Shown: piece by piece, positions 36,702 through 45,181 of the stretch
Numbering within the stretch: position 1 is the stretch's first letter
Layout of the letters: the number at the start of each line of letters is the position of its first letter
Source of the DNA: Methanofollis formosanus
GTDB taxonomy: Archaea > Halobacteriota > Methanomicrobia > Methanomicrobiales > Methanofollaceae
Assembly: GCF_019633745.1 (NCBI RefSeq)
Contig: NZ_CP037968.1
Coordinates: 248,001-312,000, forward strand
Length of the DNA stretch: 64,000 nt
Direction: 5' to 3'
Translations under genes and position numbers: made by a program
Notes under the pieces: generated by a model
What the model was told of the DNA's origin: nothing
What the model saw: only the letters and a program-made list of their open reading frames with translations
The model's database searches: none

Positions 36702-38132
36702 ATGGACTGGACACTCATCCTCAGCGTCATCCTCTTCTTCAACATCCTCTTCGCCATCGTCGTCGTCTTCTTCGAACGCAAAAACCCCACCGCCGCCCTG
36801 GCATGGCTGATGGTGCTCTTCCTCCTGCCCCCGCTCGGGTTTGCCCTGTACCTCATCTTCGGGCAGAACTTCACCAGGCAGAAGATGTTCACCCTCAAGG
36901 AGGAGGCCGACCAGTACCTCAAAGGGCTCTTCGAGGAGCAGCACCAGGACCTGGTCGACCGCGAGTTCAGGTTTGCAAACCCGGCGGCCGAACAATACCG
37001 CGACACCATCCTCGCCCTCCTCAGGAACAACCAGGCGCTCGTGACCGAGAAGAACGAGGTCGAGGTCTACACCGACGGGAAAGAGAAGTTCGCCGCCCTC
37101 TTCGAAGCCATCGGTGCGGCACGTCACCACATCCACCTGGAATATTTCATCGTCAACGACGACGAACTCGGGCGCTCGGTCGTCCATGCCCTCGCGGAGA
37201 AGGCGAAGGAAGGCGTCGAGGTCCGTCTCCTCTTCGACGCCGTCGGGACGCGGGCAGGCGGCGGGTCGAAGGAGGCCTTCCGCGAACTGACCGACGCCGG
37301 GGGCGAGATCGGGGTCTTCTTCCCCTCGCTGTACCGGGTCAACTACCGCAACCACCGAAAGATCGCCGTCATCGACGGGACGGTCGGGTTCATCGGCGGG
37401 TTCAACATCGGCGACGAGTACCTGGGCACCGGGCCGCTCGGATACTGGCGGGACACCGCGGTCAGGATCACCGGGCGGGCCGTAAACATGCTGCAGCTGC
37501 GGTTCTTCCTCGACTGGAACCATGCGACCGGCGAGTACCACGGCTCCGACCCGGTCTACTTCCCGGACCCCGAGGTGCCCGGCACCGTCCCGGTCCAGAT
37601 CGTCTCGGGCGGCCCCGACACCAGGTGGAGCCCGATCAAGGAGGGCTACATCAAGCTGATCAACTCGGCCCGGTCGTCGGTGTATATCCAGAGCCCGTAC
37701 TTCGTCCCCGACGAGAGCGTCACCGACGCCCTCCGCCTCGCGGCGCTCTCCGGCGTCGACGTGCGGGTGATGATCCCCTGCAAGCCCGACCATCCGTTCG
37801 TCTACTGGGCCAGTCTCTCCTTTGTCGGCGACCTCCTCGACGCCGGCGTGCGGGCCTACACCTACGACAACGGCTTCATCCACGCCAAGACCATCGTCGT
37901 CGACGGGACGGCGGGCTCGGTCGGGAGCGCCAACTGGGATGTGCGGAGTTTCAAGTTGAACTTCGAGGCGAACGCCTTCTTCTACGATACAACGGTCGGG
38001 GGCGAGATGAAGCGGCGGTTTGTCCGGGACCTCGAGGTCTGCACCGAGATCACGCCTGAACTTTATGCCGCCCGGCCCAGGTGGGTCAGGATGAAGGAGT
38101 CGGTCTCCCGCCTCTTCTCCCCGCTGGGGTAG
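36702..38132 (+). CDS. cls: cardiolipin synthase-type phospholipase D enzyme
   Basis: A 476-residue protein. Two N-terminal helices (MDWTLILSVILFFNILFAIVVVFF and AALAWLMVLFLLPPLGFALYLIFG) precede two HKD phospholipase D motifs, NHRKIAVIDGTVGFIGGFN and HAKTIVVDGTAGSVGSANWD. It transfers phosphatidyl-type groups between membrane lipids; in archaea the product would be an archaetidyl cardiolipin analogue. Length and layout match bacterial ClsA. ATG 36702 is favoured by GAGG six bases upstream; in-frame ATGs at 36690 and 36696 are alternatives. Confidence 0.92.
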   Translation: MDWTLILSVILFFNILFAIVVVFFERKNPTAALAWLMVLFLLPPLGFALYLIFGQNFTRQKMFTLKEEADQYLKGLFEEQHQDLVDREFRFANPAAEQYRDTILALLRNNQALVTEKNEVEVYTDGKEKFAALFEAIGAARHHIHLEYFIVNDDELGRSVVHALAEKAKEGVEVRLLFDAVGTRAGGGSKEAFRELTDAGGEIGVFFPSLYRVNYRNHRKIAVIDGTVGFIGGFNIGDEYLGTGPLGYWRDTAVRITGRAVNMLQLRFFLDWNHATGEYHGSDPVYFPDPEVPGTVPVQIVSGGPDTRWSPIKEGYIKLINSARSSVYIQSPYFVPDESVTDALRLAALSGVDVRVMIPCKPDHPFVYWASLSFVGDLLDAGVRAYTYDNGFIHAKTIVVDGTAGSVGSANWDVRSFKLNFEANAFFYDTTVGGEMKRRFVRDLEVCTEITPELYAARPRWVRMKESVSRLFSPLG

Positions 38133-38169
38133 GGGTCTGTGGTTAAAAGATCCTGAGAACCGATCGGAC

Positions 38170-38345
38170 GGACGGGCCGCCCCCATCGCAGAATCTTCAC
38201 CGCTGTCTCGCGCCGGGGGTTTCACCCCCGGACCCCCACGGATGAAGATAGCCGAGGGGCGGCACGGCGCTGTGCTCCTCCCGATGCCCTTGAGTTAAGG
38301 GATCAAGGGTTTACCATGAAAATGATCCAGATGATCGGCTCTCCA
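38170..38345 (+). repeat. composite intergenic element, copy 5a (module A)
   Basis: Module A at 38176-38263 has arms GCCGCCCCC...TCTTCA / TGAAGA...GGGGCGGC and an inner perfect hairpin CCGGGGGT-TTC-ACCCCCGG (38213-38231). Here the closing pair next to the loop is T-A rather than C-G. Degraded trailing text (ATCAAGGGTTTACCATGAAAATGATCC) resembles the tail regions of other copies, for example near 54210. Confidence 0.85.
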
Positions 38346-38433
38346 GATTTTTTATGATGACCTGGCCTCTTTAGGGTCCCTCAAGGGAGATACGCAGAGA
38401 AAATAATACCTCCGCTGAATGATTCCATCCTCT

Positions 38434-38730
38434 GCCTTCCCGGCCCAATCGCAATTCCGGGGGACCGGGGGCAGCGCCCCCGGCGTAAGCGTGTGGGAAG
38501 GCTTGATGATCGGACGGGCCGCCCTCATCGCAGACTCTTCACCGTCATCTCGCGCCGGGGGGCTTTGCCCCCCGGACCCCTCACGGACGAAGATAGCCAG
38601 GGGGCGGCGATAGAGTGGTGTTCACGCTCACCGCACCATCGCAACGGAATAATCATGGACTATTCCACACCCGAAGATTTCATCAGAAAAATTTTCATCC
38701 CGTATGCTTGAGCCCGAGGCTCATGCCCGA
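38434..38730 (+). repeat. composite intergenic element, copy 5b (modules B and A plus tail)
   Basis: The clearest full copy. Module B 38434-38502 has arms GCCTTCCC/GGGAAGGC and inner CCGGGGGC-AGC-GCCCCCGG at 38465-38483. A 15-bp spacer leads to module A 38518-38608 (inner CCGGGGGGC-TTT-GCCCCCCGG, 38555-38575). The tail contains TTTTCATCCCGTATGCTTGAGCC, which recurs near 54430 and, inverted, near 60920. Same orientation as the cardiolipin synthase gene upstream. It accounts for the non-coding gap to 38732. Confidence 0.85.
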
Positions 38731-38732
38731 TT

Positions 38733-39584
38733 CTACTTCCCCATCCCCTCAAAAAACGTCTCCCTGATCCGGCTCCTGAGAATCGGGATGGCGTACGGGA
38801 TGTGGTGGGGGAGGACCGCCGCCCCCATCATCGCCTTCTCGGCGAGGGTGCGTTCCCGCCCGACCACGACGGTCTTGCGATGCACGACGGCCTCCAGAAA
38901 CTCCTCCACACTCTCCGCCTCGGCACAGGTGACGACGCCGCCGAGTTCGCGGAGGAGGTGGGCATCGGTCCCGCCGGTCCGACCAAGGCCATGGCTCCGG
39001 GCGAGGTCGGCGGCGGCGAGGTTGTGGGCGCGGGCCATCCCGCCGCAGATCACCTCCAGGGCGTCGAGGCGGTCGAAGGTCTCGGCCTCGATGCACCCGC
39101 GCTCGATCCCCTGCCGCATGCCGCGGTTCAGGAAGGCGTAGCCGCAGGGGTGCGCCTCGACGGCGACGCAGTGATAGCCCTCCCGGGCGTCCAGGACCTC
39201 TGCCGTCGTCATCTTTATCGCGAGGCACGGACCCTCTCTCTTCTTCCTCTCGATGTGGCGGCGGTAGAAGTCGGTGAGGTCGGAGAGTGCCGGGAAGTAC
39301 AGGAGGAGGTGGGGGCCGTCGTCGGCGCTCACCTCGATCCCCGGGATGACCGGAACACCGCTCCCGGCCCGGCAGGCCTCGACGGCCCCGCCGACCTGGT
39401 TGTGGTCGGTGACCGCGCACCCGATCCCCTGCCTTGCGGCCGATTGCAGGAGGTCTTGCACCCTGGTGGAGGAGTCGGAGTGGTTGGTGTGGACGTGGAG
39501 GTCGGCGGCAAGGAAACCCGGGCGTGCGGTCTCTTCAGGGGTCGGCGTCTTGAAGACGATCGGGGTGGATGGAGGTGCGGTCAT
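38733..39584 (-). CDS. PHP-domain metal-dependent phosphoesterase
   Basis: A 283-residue protein. LAADLHVHTNHSDSS is PHP motif 1 (HxH), CAVTDHNQVGGA motif 2 (DH), VIPGIEVSADDGPHLLLYFP motif 3 and GLGRTGGTDAHLLRELG the final GSDAH-like motif. A short C-terminal part (VVVGRERTLAEKAMMGAAVLPHHIPY) follows, as in archaeal PHP proteins. It probably hydrolyses a phosphoester with bound divalent metals; the exact substrate is not evident. The promoter lies toward 39600. Confidence 0.9.
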   Translation of the reverse strand: MTAPPSTPIVFKTPTPEETARPGFLAADLHVHTNHSDSSTRVQDLLQSAARQGIGCAVTDHNQVGGAVEACRAGSGVPVIPGIEVSADDGPHLLLYFPALSDLTDFYRRHIERKKREGPCLAIKMTTAEVLDAREGYHCVAVEAHPCGYAFLNRGMRQGIERGCIEAETFDRLDALEVICGGMARAHNLAAADLARSHGLGRTGGTDAHLLRELGGVVTCAEAESVEEFLEAVVHRKTVVVGRERTLAEKAMMGAAVLPHHIPYAIPILRSRIRETFFEGMGK

Positions 39585-39715
39585 CGGCGTGGTCCGTCGA
39601 TCGATCTATCTGTTCTCGGGGCGAGAAAAAAGGTCTCATCGTACCGGTCCGTGAGCTTCTGACGATGAAATGGAAGGGAGGCGACCTGCCTACCCCCTTC
39701 TCTTCCGCGTCTCGT

Positions 39716-40174
39716 TCACTGCATCAGGTCCAGCGCCGCCGTAACGGCGAGAAAGAGGGCGGCGTCCTCGTCGGGCGCCACCTCCACGCCATACGTCTCC
39801 CTCATGCGGAACCATTTCCTGGAGACCTCCGCGACCCGTTCGCGTCCTCGCTTGATCTGGTACTCGTGGCCCAGGATATTGCCCTGCACCGTCAGGTCGG
39901 GCCCGCCGGCGATCTCAACCGTCCAGCGGTGGCGGAGCGGGGAGACCAGCACTTTTTTCACCGTGGCCGCGACCTCGTCGCCCCGATAGATCGCCGTCGT
40001 CTCCCGCACCCCGGGCGCCGCCTCCCTGATGGTGTAGCGTTCCTCTCCCGCCACGGTGCGAAAGACCAGCATATCCCTGAGTCTGAGGGCCTTGCCGTCC
40101 ACAGAATAGGCCCGCGCACCCGCGTCGTCCTCGATGAAATAGTCGTCTCCGATGGAGACGAGTCTCTCGCGCAT
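39716..40174 (-). CDS. LURP-one-related protein
   Basis: A 152-residue all-beta protein of the LURP-one/Tubby-like (LOR) fold: RERLVSIGDDYFIEDDAGARAYSVDGKALRLRDMLVFRTVAGEERYTIREA, then RHRWTVEIAGGPDLTVQGNILGHEYQIKRGRERVAEVSRKWFRMRETYGVEVA. The family is thought to bind lipids or act as a scaffold; function in archaea is unknown. ATG 40174 begins at the domain; an upstream Arg-rich extension in frame lacks similarity and was excluded. Confidence 0.85.
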   Translation of the reverse strand: MRERLVSIGDDYFIEDDAGARAYSVDGKALRLRDMLVFRTVAGEERYTIREAAPGVRETTAIYRGDEVAATVKKVLVSPLRHRWTVEIAGGPDLTVQGNILGHEYQIKRGRERVAEVSRKWFRMRETYGVEVAPDEDAALFLAVTAALDLMQ

Positions 40175-40244
40175 CTTATACCGATGACTTCCCCGTGAGC
40201 GGCGGACCAGCGCGCCTCTCCCTTCCCTTCCTCTCATGATCCGC

Positions 40245-40766
40245 TCACACCGCAGGTGCGGCCACCTTCTCCTTCTCTTCGGGCGCCTCCCCGAAGGCCT
40301 CGCGGAGTTTTGTTTCGCTCTCGTCGGTCAGCGAGGTCTTGATCACCGTGCCCCTGAACTCCTCCATCTCCTTGAGGAACTTGTCGGGGGTGACCTCCTT
40401 GATCAGCATGAAGACCGCCGAACCCCCGGGCTTCACGGTCTCCGAGACCTCCTTGATGAAGGCGTCGTCGATCCCGTAGTCGGTGAGGTGCCCGGCCAGC
40501 GCCCCGGTGACGGCCCCGATCGCCAGGCCCAGGAGCGGCATCAGAAAGATGATCCCGATGAGAAGTCCCCAGAAACTCCCGCTCAGCGCCCCCAGGCCGG
40601 CAAGACTCATCGACTGTTTGACGTCGGTCTTCCCGTCCTGGTGGCGGACGACGACGACCAGGTCTTCGAGCCCGATGAGATGCTCCTTGCTCATCCGGGC
40701 AAGTTTGTCCCTGACCCGGAACGCCGTCTGTTCGTCGTCGAATGCGACGACCACTAAATCACTCAT
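40245..40766 (-). CDS. DUF1269-type membrane-associated protein
   Basis: A 173-residue protein. SDLVVVAFDDEQTAFRVRDKLARMSKEHLIGLEDLVVVVRHQDGKTDVKQ is the ferredoxin-like start of DUF1269 proteins. A glycine-rich hydrophobic hairpin follows (AGLGALSGSFWGLLIGIIFLMPLLGLAIGAVTGALAG, about 56-92). The end is soluble (GIDDAFIKEVSETVKPGGSAVFMLIKE...). The glycine-zipper hairpin suggests membrane insertion. A distant relative is encoded at 62945-63499. A CCTATATATC TATA box lies about 50 nt upstream. Confidence 0.85.
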   Translation of the reverse strand: MSDLVVVAFDDEQTAFRVRDKLARMSKEHLIGLEDLVVVVRHQDGKTDVKQSMSLAGLGALSGSFWGLLIGIIFLMPLLGLAIGAVTGALAGHLTDYGIDDAFIKEVSETVKPGGSAVFMLIKEVTPDKFLKEMEEFRGTVIKTSLTDESETKLREAFGEAPEEKEKVAAPAV

Positions 40767-40834
40767 GATCTCCCCTCCGGTCAACCCGGATAGGAATGCG
40801 GATCGCGCCGGCACGATATATAGGCATATGCCTC

Positions 40835-41689
40835 TCAGGCCCGCCTGCCCATCTCGCCGCCGACGACCATCAGGATCACGAGTCCGATCAGTCCGACTAC
40901 CAGCACCATGACGATGACGTCGGGGTCGGTGAAGTTGACGGCCGCCACCGCCGTCGCCGCCGCGAGGTTTCGCTGCGCCGTCCCGACGGCAAGCACCCGC
41001 CGTATCTCGCCCTTCCTCCCGCCGAGGACATACCCGACAGCGCAGGAGATGAGGAGAAAGATCGCCGCGGCGAGGACGGCGGTGCTGCCGACGACTCCGG
41101 CGAGGTCGCTGAGATAGGCCACAAAGAAGGCGACCATCAGCACGACCAGGGCCAGGCCTGACGCCCGGGACATGACCGGCGCCACACCCTCCGCGATCGC
41201 CTGATACCTGGCCCTGACGCCGAGGGCGAGAGCGAGAGGGAGGAGCATCAGGAAAACAAGTGACCGTGCGATCTCCCATGGGCTGACAGCGATTCCAGGC
41301 AATGCCAGCGGGAGGACGAGGGGGAGGTAGGCAATGGTCACCACCATCAGGAGCACCATCAGACCCACCGAGAATGCGCGGTCCCCCTTCGCCACCTCGG
41401 CGAGTTTGGGCAGGAACGGCGCACCTGCGGCACACCCGATGAGGAGCAGACCGACGGCGAGGCCTTCGGTGAGTGGAAAGATCACCAGGAGCACCACCGC
41501 AAGGAGAGGGACCAGCACAAAGTTTGCCGCCAAAGCCCTCGCCACCAGGCGCAGGTCTCTGAGCGGTTCGAGGATTTCAGGCACAGTCAGGGTGAACCCC
41601 ATCGCCAGCATGCTGCAGACCACAAAGACGAGTACGGCGAGATACCCGATACTCTCAAGAAACTGGGTGAAACTCACGGTTTCGACCAT
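40835..41689 (-). CDS. BASS-family (bile acid:sodium symporter-like) transporter
   Basis: A 284-residue protein with nine or ten helices. It has VCSMLAMGFTLTVPEILEPLRDLRLVARALAANFVLVPLLAVVL, the BASS N-terminal repeat with the GxT and N-F-x-x-x-P features, and GCAAGAPFLPKLAEVAKGDRAFSVGLMVLLM, similar to the conserved EGxxP-like region. GTAQRNLAAATAVAAVNFTDPDVIVMVLVVGLI closes with the second sodium-site motif. It probably moves an organic anion with Na+. CCTATAAATGC near 41756 is its likely TATA box. Confidence 0.85.
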   Translation of the reverse strand: MVETVSFTQFLESIGYLAVLVFVVCSMLAMGFTLTVPEILEPLRDLRLVARALAANFVLVPLLAVVLLVIFPLTEGLAVGLLLIGCAAGAPFLPKLAEVAKGDRAFSVGLMVLLMVVTIAYLPLVLPLALPGIAVSPWEIARSLVFLMLLPLALALGVRARYQAIAEGVAPVMSRASGLALVVLMVAFFVAYLSDLAGVVGSTAVLAAAIFLLISCAVGYVLGGRKGEIRRVLAVGTAQRNLAAATAVAAVNFTDPDVIVMVLVVGLIGLVILMVVGGEMGRRA

Positions 41690-41859
41690 CTCTCGTCATC
41701 TCGTTTTCTGGTGTTCGGTCCGCAGTGGAGGGACGGTGCATGGCCGTGCATTTATAGGTACGTATCATCGGTGCAGGGGACGGTGGCCCCTGAACTTCTA
41801 TGGATGTAAGGGATATTCGATCGATCCAAATAAATATCATAATAATTGTTTTCTAATCA

Positions 41860-43005
41860 ATGCGATCGCCGGAGCGGTACTTTTCACCTGTTATTTCATC
41901 AAAGAAAACTCTATTCGCCTGCATTATCGCCTCAATCGTTCTGATATCCCCCGGAGCGGCAGACCCCTGGGAGGTCACCAGACTCTCCCCACACGATTAT
42001 GCCTGGGATGAGGTGGCGGTCTCCGGCGACCGCCTTGTCGGACAGGCCTCGCTTCCGGCCGACGGGATCGTCCTCTGCTCCCTCTCGACCGGCGAGATTC
42101 AGTACCTCGACCGGGAGACCGACGGCTTCGAGAGTGGTGCGCCCGATATCTCCGGCGACTATGCCGTCTGGGTCAGGGTTCCCGGGAACGTCACGACCGA
42201 TGGCGGCGAAGTAGTCCTCGCCGACCTCGTGAACGGCACGCAGGAGGTGATCGACGAGGGGCACCGGTACGACGGGCGGGTCAGGATCGCGGGCGATCGC
42301 GTCTGCTGGATGGAACGCGAGTCTTCGGGAACGGACGTCGTCTCGACGCTCAGGGTGCACGGGATCCGGGAGAATCGGACCTGGAGCGTCAAGACCTTCA
42401 AGGGCTCTGCGGCCCTCGGCGAGATCGAGGGAGAATGGGTCGTCTGTACGGACCCGGAACAGAAAAACGCGGTCGTGGCCCTCAATATCACGGACCGGAG
42501 CGAAGTCGTCCTCTCGGGCCCGGTTCGAAACCCCGAAGATTTTTCGATCTCAGAAGGACGGGTGCTCTGGGTGAAAAAAGACATCAACGGACTCTTCAGC
42601 AGGAAACCATGCGCCGTCCAGAGGATCTCGATAGACTCGGTTCTCTCCCTCATCTCCCTCCCTGACGGCGGCATCATTGACCTGGCAGCCGCCTCGCTCT
42701 CCGGCGAGGGCAGAGGGCCGGGAGATTTTTTGATGAACGGGGCCGACCTGGGGTATGCCGCGATCGAGGGCGACCATGCCGCATGGGTGCTGAGAGCGTA
42801 TGCAGGCAAAACCAGCACCTCCGCGATCGTGGTGCGCCGGATCTCTGACGGTGCGGAGAGCAGGATCACACGGAACGGCACGGTCAGGGCGTTGACGATC
42901 GCCGACGGAAGGTTGGTCTGGCGGGAGAGCGCGGGTCAGGTGTACCTCGCCGTCCCGATCCCTCCCCCAGACGATCACTCCTGCAGGACGGCGGCGAGGG
43001 GATAA
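41860..43005 (+). CDS. secreted TolB-like beta-propeller protein
   Basis: A 381-residue protein. The signal peptide (TLFACIIASIVLISPGAA) is followed by repeated blades of the form (D/P)xISGDYAVWVR...GGEVVLADLVNGTQEVID, RIAGDRVCWMERE and ISEGRVLWVKKD, typical of archaeal TolB/WD40-like surface propellers. No C-terminal anchor is visible. A paralogue with the same blade motif is encoded at 47418-48521. The AT-rich AAATAAATATCATAATAATT (41829-41848) immediately upstream is the likely promoter. The ligand or partner is unknown. Confidence 0.8.
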   Translation: MRSPERYFSPVISSKKTLFACIIASIVLISPGAADPWEVTRLSPHDYAWDEVAVSGDRLVGQASLPADGIVLCSLSTGEIQYLDRETDGFESGAPDISGDYAVWVRVPGNVTTDGGEVVLADLVNGTQEVIDEGHRYDGRVRIAGDRVCWMERESSGTDVVSTLRVHGIRENRTWSVKTFKGSAALGEIEGEWVVCTDPEQKNAVVALNITDRSEVVLSGPVRNPEDFSISEGRVLWVKKDINGLFSRKPCAVQRISIDSVLSLISLPDGGIIDLAAASLSGEGRGPGDFLMNGADLGYAAIEGDHAAWVLRAYAGKTSTSAIVVRRISDGAESRITRNGTVRALTIADGRLVWRESAGQVYLAVPIPPPDDHSCRTAARG

Positions 43006-43056
43006 AACCCCCTCAGATCACGAGACGATTGACGTTCGGACTCGATCGCAGCAGGG

Positions 43057-43653
43057 TCACCGTTCATTGCCGTACGCCCTCCTGACGACCGAGAGGTTCA
43101 TCCCGGCGTATCGTGCCATTGCCCGCACGAAGGAGCGTGCCGGGTAGATGCTCCCGACGCTCACCAGCAGGCCGAGGGCGATGAGCCCGACGGCCGTTGC
43201 AACCCTGGCAAGCGGCGTCTCGAAGGGCATGACCACCGTCATGCCGGCCGGTATGGCCGCGGGCACGGCCGTGACGACCAGAGCCACGATGCCGCCGAAT
43301 ACGAGGGAGACGCCGGTCATGAAGATCGCGAAGATAATGGAGGCGACGACGACGATCGGCACCAGGGCGATACAGAAATTGAAGAGCCCGAGGCCGAGCG
43401 TCGCCAGTGCGGCGCGGCAGAGGGCGGAAAACGATCCGGTCCGCTCGGCGGTCTCGATATGTGAGGCGGCGAGCAGTTGTTTCCCGAGTTCGTCCGGGTC
43501 TCCGAGGGCGGCGGCGATCGCCGCCTCGGTCCGTCCGGCCTCGACGCCGGCGGCAAAGTGTTCTTCGTAATCGGCGACGATCTCTTGCACCTCGTCGTCG
43601 GGAAGACTGTTCAGGCGCGACTTCAGTCTTTCAAGAAATTCGGATTTTTCCAT
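43057..43653 (-). CDS. HAAS-domain (DUF1700) membrane protein
   Basis: A 198-residue protein. Residues 1-60 (EFLERLKSRLNSLPDDEVQEIVADYEEHFAAGVEAGRTEAAIAAALGDPDELGKQLLA) form the HAAS helical domain of DUF1700 proteins. Four hydrophobic helices follow (75-180). HAAS proteins are regularly encoded with PadR regulators and are proposed to relay to or sequester them at the membrane. Here the PadR gene is directly upstream (18-bp gap) in the same operon. Confidence 0.88.
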   Translation of the reverse strand: MEKSEFLERLKSRLNSLPDDEVQEIVADYEEHFAAGVEAGRTEAAIAAALGDPDELGKQLLAASHIETAERTGSFSALCRAALATLGLGLFNFCIALVPIVVVASIIFAIFMTGVSLVFGGIVALVVTAVPAAIPAGMTVVMPFETPLARVATAVGLIALGLLVSVGSIYPARSFVRAMARYAGMNLSVVRRAYGNER

Positions 43654-43671
43654 CTATCTCATCTCTCAGTA

Positions 43672-44001
43672 TCACTCGAAGGTTCTCTCATCTTCATCCC
43701 CGAGAAATCGGTTGACCTCTCCGACGAAGGAGAACCACTCCTCCCGCAGGCGATGCTCGAAGGCGCTCCCGCTCTCGGTGAGGCGGTAATATTTCCTGGG
43801 CGGCCCTCCGGTCGATTCCCGGATGTACGTCTCAAGATGCCCTTCCTTCTTCAGGCGCCGCAGGAGCGGATAGATCGTACCCTCCGAGATCTCCACGGTC
43901 TCAGAGATCTCCTGGACGATCTCGTACCCGTAGCACGCTCTCCTGGAGAGGAGCGAGAGGACGCAGAGGTCGAGGACTCCTTTCTTAAACTGGACATTCA
44001 T
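43672..44001 (-). CDS. PadR-family regulator
   Basis: A 109-residue PadR repressor of the short type: [74 protein letters not shown]. The conserved [11 protein letters not shown] recognition-helix region and the [10 protein letters not shown] wing are present. It is followed by the HAAS gene. Strong palindromes lie directly upstream (44025-44079), probably its own operators. Confidence 0.95.
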   Translation of the reverse strand: MNVQFKKGVLDLCVLSLLSRRACYGYEIVQEISETVEISEGTIYPLLRRLKKEGHLETYIRESTGGPPRKYYRLTESGSAFEHRLREEWFSFVGEVNRFLGDEDERTFE

Positions 44002-44024
44002 GGACTCATCTCGTGCTCATATCC

Positions 44025-44079
44025 GTGCAATGCACTGTTGCGTGCGAGACACAGTATCGTGCATTGCACACTAATGTGT
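44025..44079. promoter_or_regulatory. paired palindromic operators upstream of padR-HAAS
   Basis: Two mutually inverted 11-bp palindromes, GTGCAATGCAC (44025-44035) and GTGCATTGCAC (44059-44069), are centred 34 bp apart. ACAC-TAAT-GTGT (44068-44079) directly abuts the second. They lie 24-78 bp before the PadR start, fitting cooperative binding of PadR dimers. Confidence 0.7.
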
Positions 44080-44194
44080 GATGGTGCCATATGAATACCT
44101 TCCTTTTCTCGACGCGCCGGCGCGGGAGATATAATTTTAAGAATATCTCTCTCCCGAGAACGCTCTCCATCAATCAGGGAACAATTAGACGATC

Positions 44195-44215
44195 GGCCCA
44201 TAAAGTTTAAGGGCC
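44195..44215. promoter_or_regulatory. palindrome over the TATA box of the membrane HTH regulator
   Basis: GGCCC and GGGCC arms enclose ATAAAGTTTAA, whose TAAA/TTTA halves are themselves inverted. The AT core is the only good TATA candidate for the gene starting at 44295, so a protein bound here would block the promoter. Confidence 0.55.
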
Positions 44216-44294
44216 GACGTCCCGACTCAGAGTATGCCGATACCGCGCAGACCCTTTGCCGCGACCGCCCCCCCCCAACACCGGGAATAGAGCC

Positions 44295-45083
44295 ATGCAT
44301 CATAGAAGTACCGCCGCCGTTTTTGCCCTCCTCCTGACACTCGTCTTCGTCTGGAGCCCGGCGGCGGCGAAGATCGTCGTCGAACCCGGACCCTCGGAGA
44401 TCCCTACCGACGGGATCAACATCGACGACGAGGAGTTCGTACCGCTCTGGCAGGTCTCGCCGATGCGGTTGCTCACGTACTACACGCTCATCTACTGCCC
44501 CGCCCTCGCCGTGCCGGTCTGCCTCCTCTATTCATCCGGCATCCTGGCATTCCTCGGCTACCGTCGCGCCTCGCGTCAACGCCCCTCCGAAAGCTCCACC
44601 CGCCAGCAGATCTTTGCCTGCATCAGGGAGAACCCGGGCATCACGGTGCCGGGGATCGCCGGTGCAACCGCGTTCAGTCGCGGCACGGTGAACTACCATC
44701 TCTTCCGTCTGCAAAGGAGGGGCCTTGTCCACCGGAAGGGGCAGGGGAACACCTTCGGCTACTTTGCATACACCGACGACCTCGACGCAACAGAGGAGCA
44801 CCTTCTCATGCACCTCAAGAACCGGACCAAAAAGAACCTTCTCGCTCTCCTGCTGGAGGCACCGGGGATTTCCCAGTCTGAGGCCGCAGAGGCGATCGAG
44901 GTCTCGAGGCCGACGGTCGCCTGGCACATGGAGCGGCTCATCAGAGACGGGCTCGTCGAGGCCAGGAGAGAAGGACGGATGCTGCACTACCGGCTTGCGC
45001 CCGACGCCGGGGAGATGATTAAGAGAGAGATGAGAGGAGGCACAGACGAAGAGATGGACGATGCAGGGACTGCGGCGGCCTGA
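44295..45083 (+). CDS. membrane-anchored winged-helix regulator
   Basis: A 262-residue protein. It has an N-terminal signal-anchor, a short extracytoplasmic part (KIVVEPGPSEIPTDGINIDDEEFVPLWQV) and a transmembrane helix (LTYYTLIYCPALAVPVCLLYSSGILAFLGY). Two cytoplasmic winged-helix domains follow: TRQQIFACIRENPGITVPGIAGATAFSRGTVNYHLFRLQRRGLV and RTKKNLLALLLEAPGISQSEAAEAIEVSRPTVAWHMERLIRDGLV. This architecture is common in Methanomicrobiales and suggests direct coupling of a surface signal to promoter binding. A palindrome covers its own TATA box. Confidence 0.88.
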   Translation: MHHRSTAAVFALLLTLVFVWSPAAAKIVVEPGPSEIPTDGINIDDEEFVPLWQVSPMRLLTYYTLIYCPALAVPVCLLYSSGILAFLGYRRASRQRPSESSTRQQIFACIRENPGITVPGIAGATAFSRGTVNYHLFRLQRRGLVHRKGQGNTFGYFAYTDDLDATEEHLLMHLKNRTKKNLLALLLEAPGISQSEAAEAIEVSRPTVAWHMERLIRDGLVEARREGRMLHYRLAPDAGEMIKREMRGGTDEEMDDAGTAAA

Positions 45084-45181
45084 ATAGTGCAGTGAGCCCG
45101 CACTCGATCTCAGGAAAAAGGGCCCCGGAGAACCGCTCATGAAACCTTTGTTTCAGGCAATTCGGTAGAGCCAAAAAAAGA

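Noticed and set aside
36591-38225. Reverse open frame opposite cardiolipin synthase
   Set aside because: Both HKD motifs are on the plus strand; the antisense product has no recognisable segment.
43148-43570. Plus-strand frame opposite the HAAS gene
   Set aside because: The minus strand has the HAAS domain and helices; the opposite frame is a codon-bias shadow.
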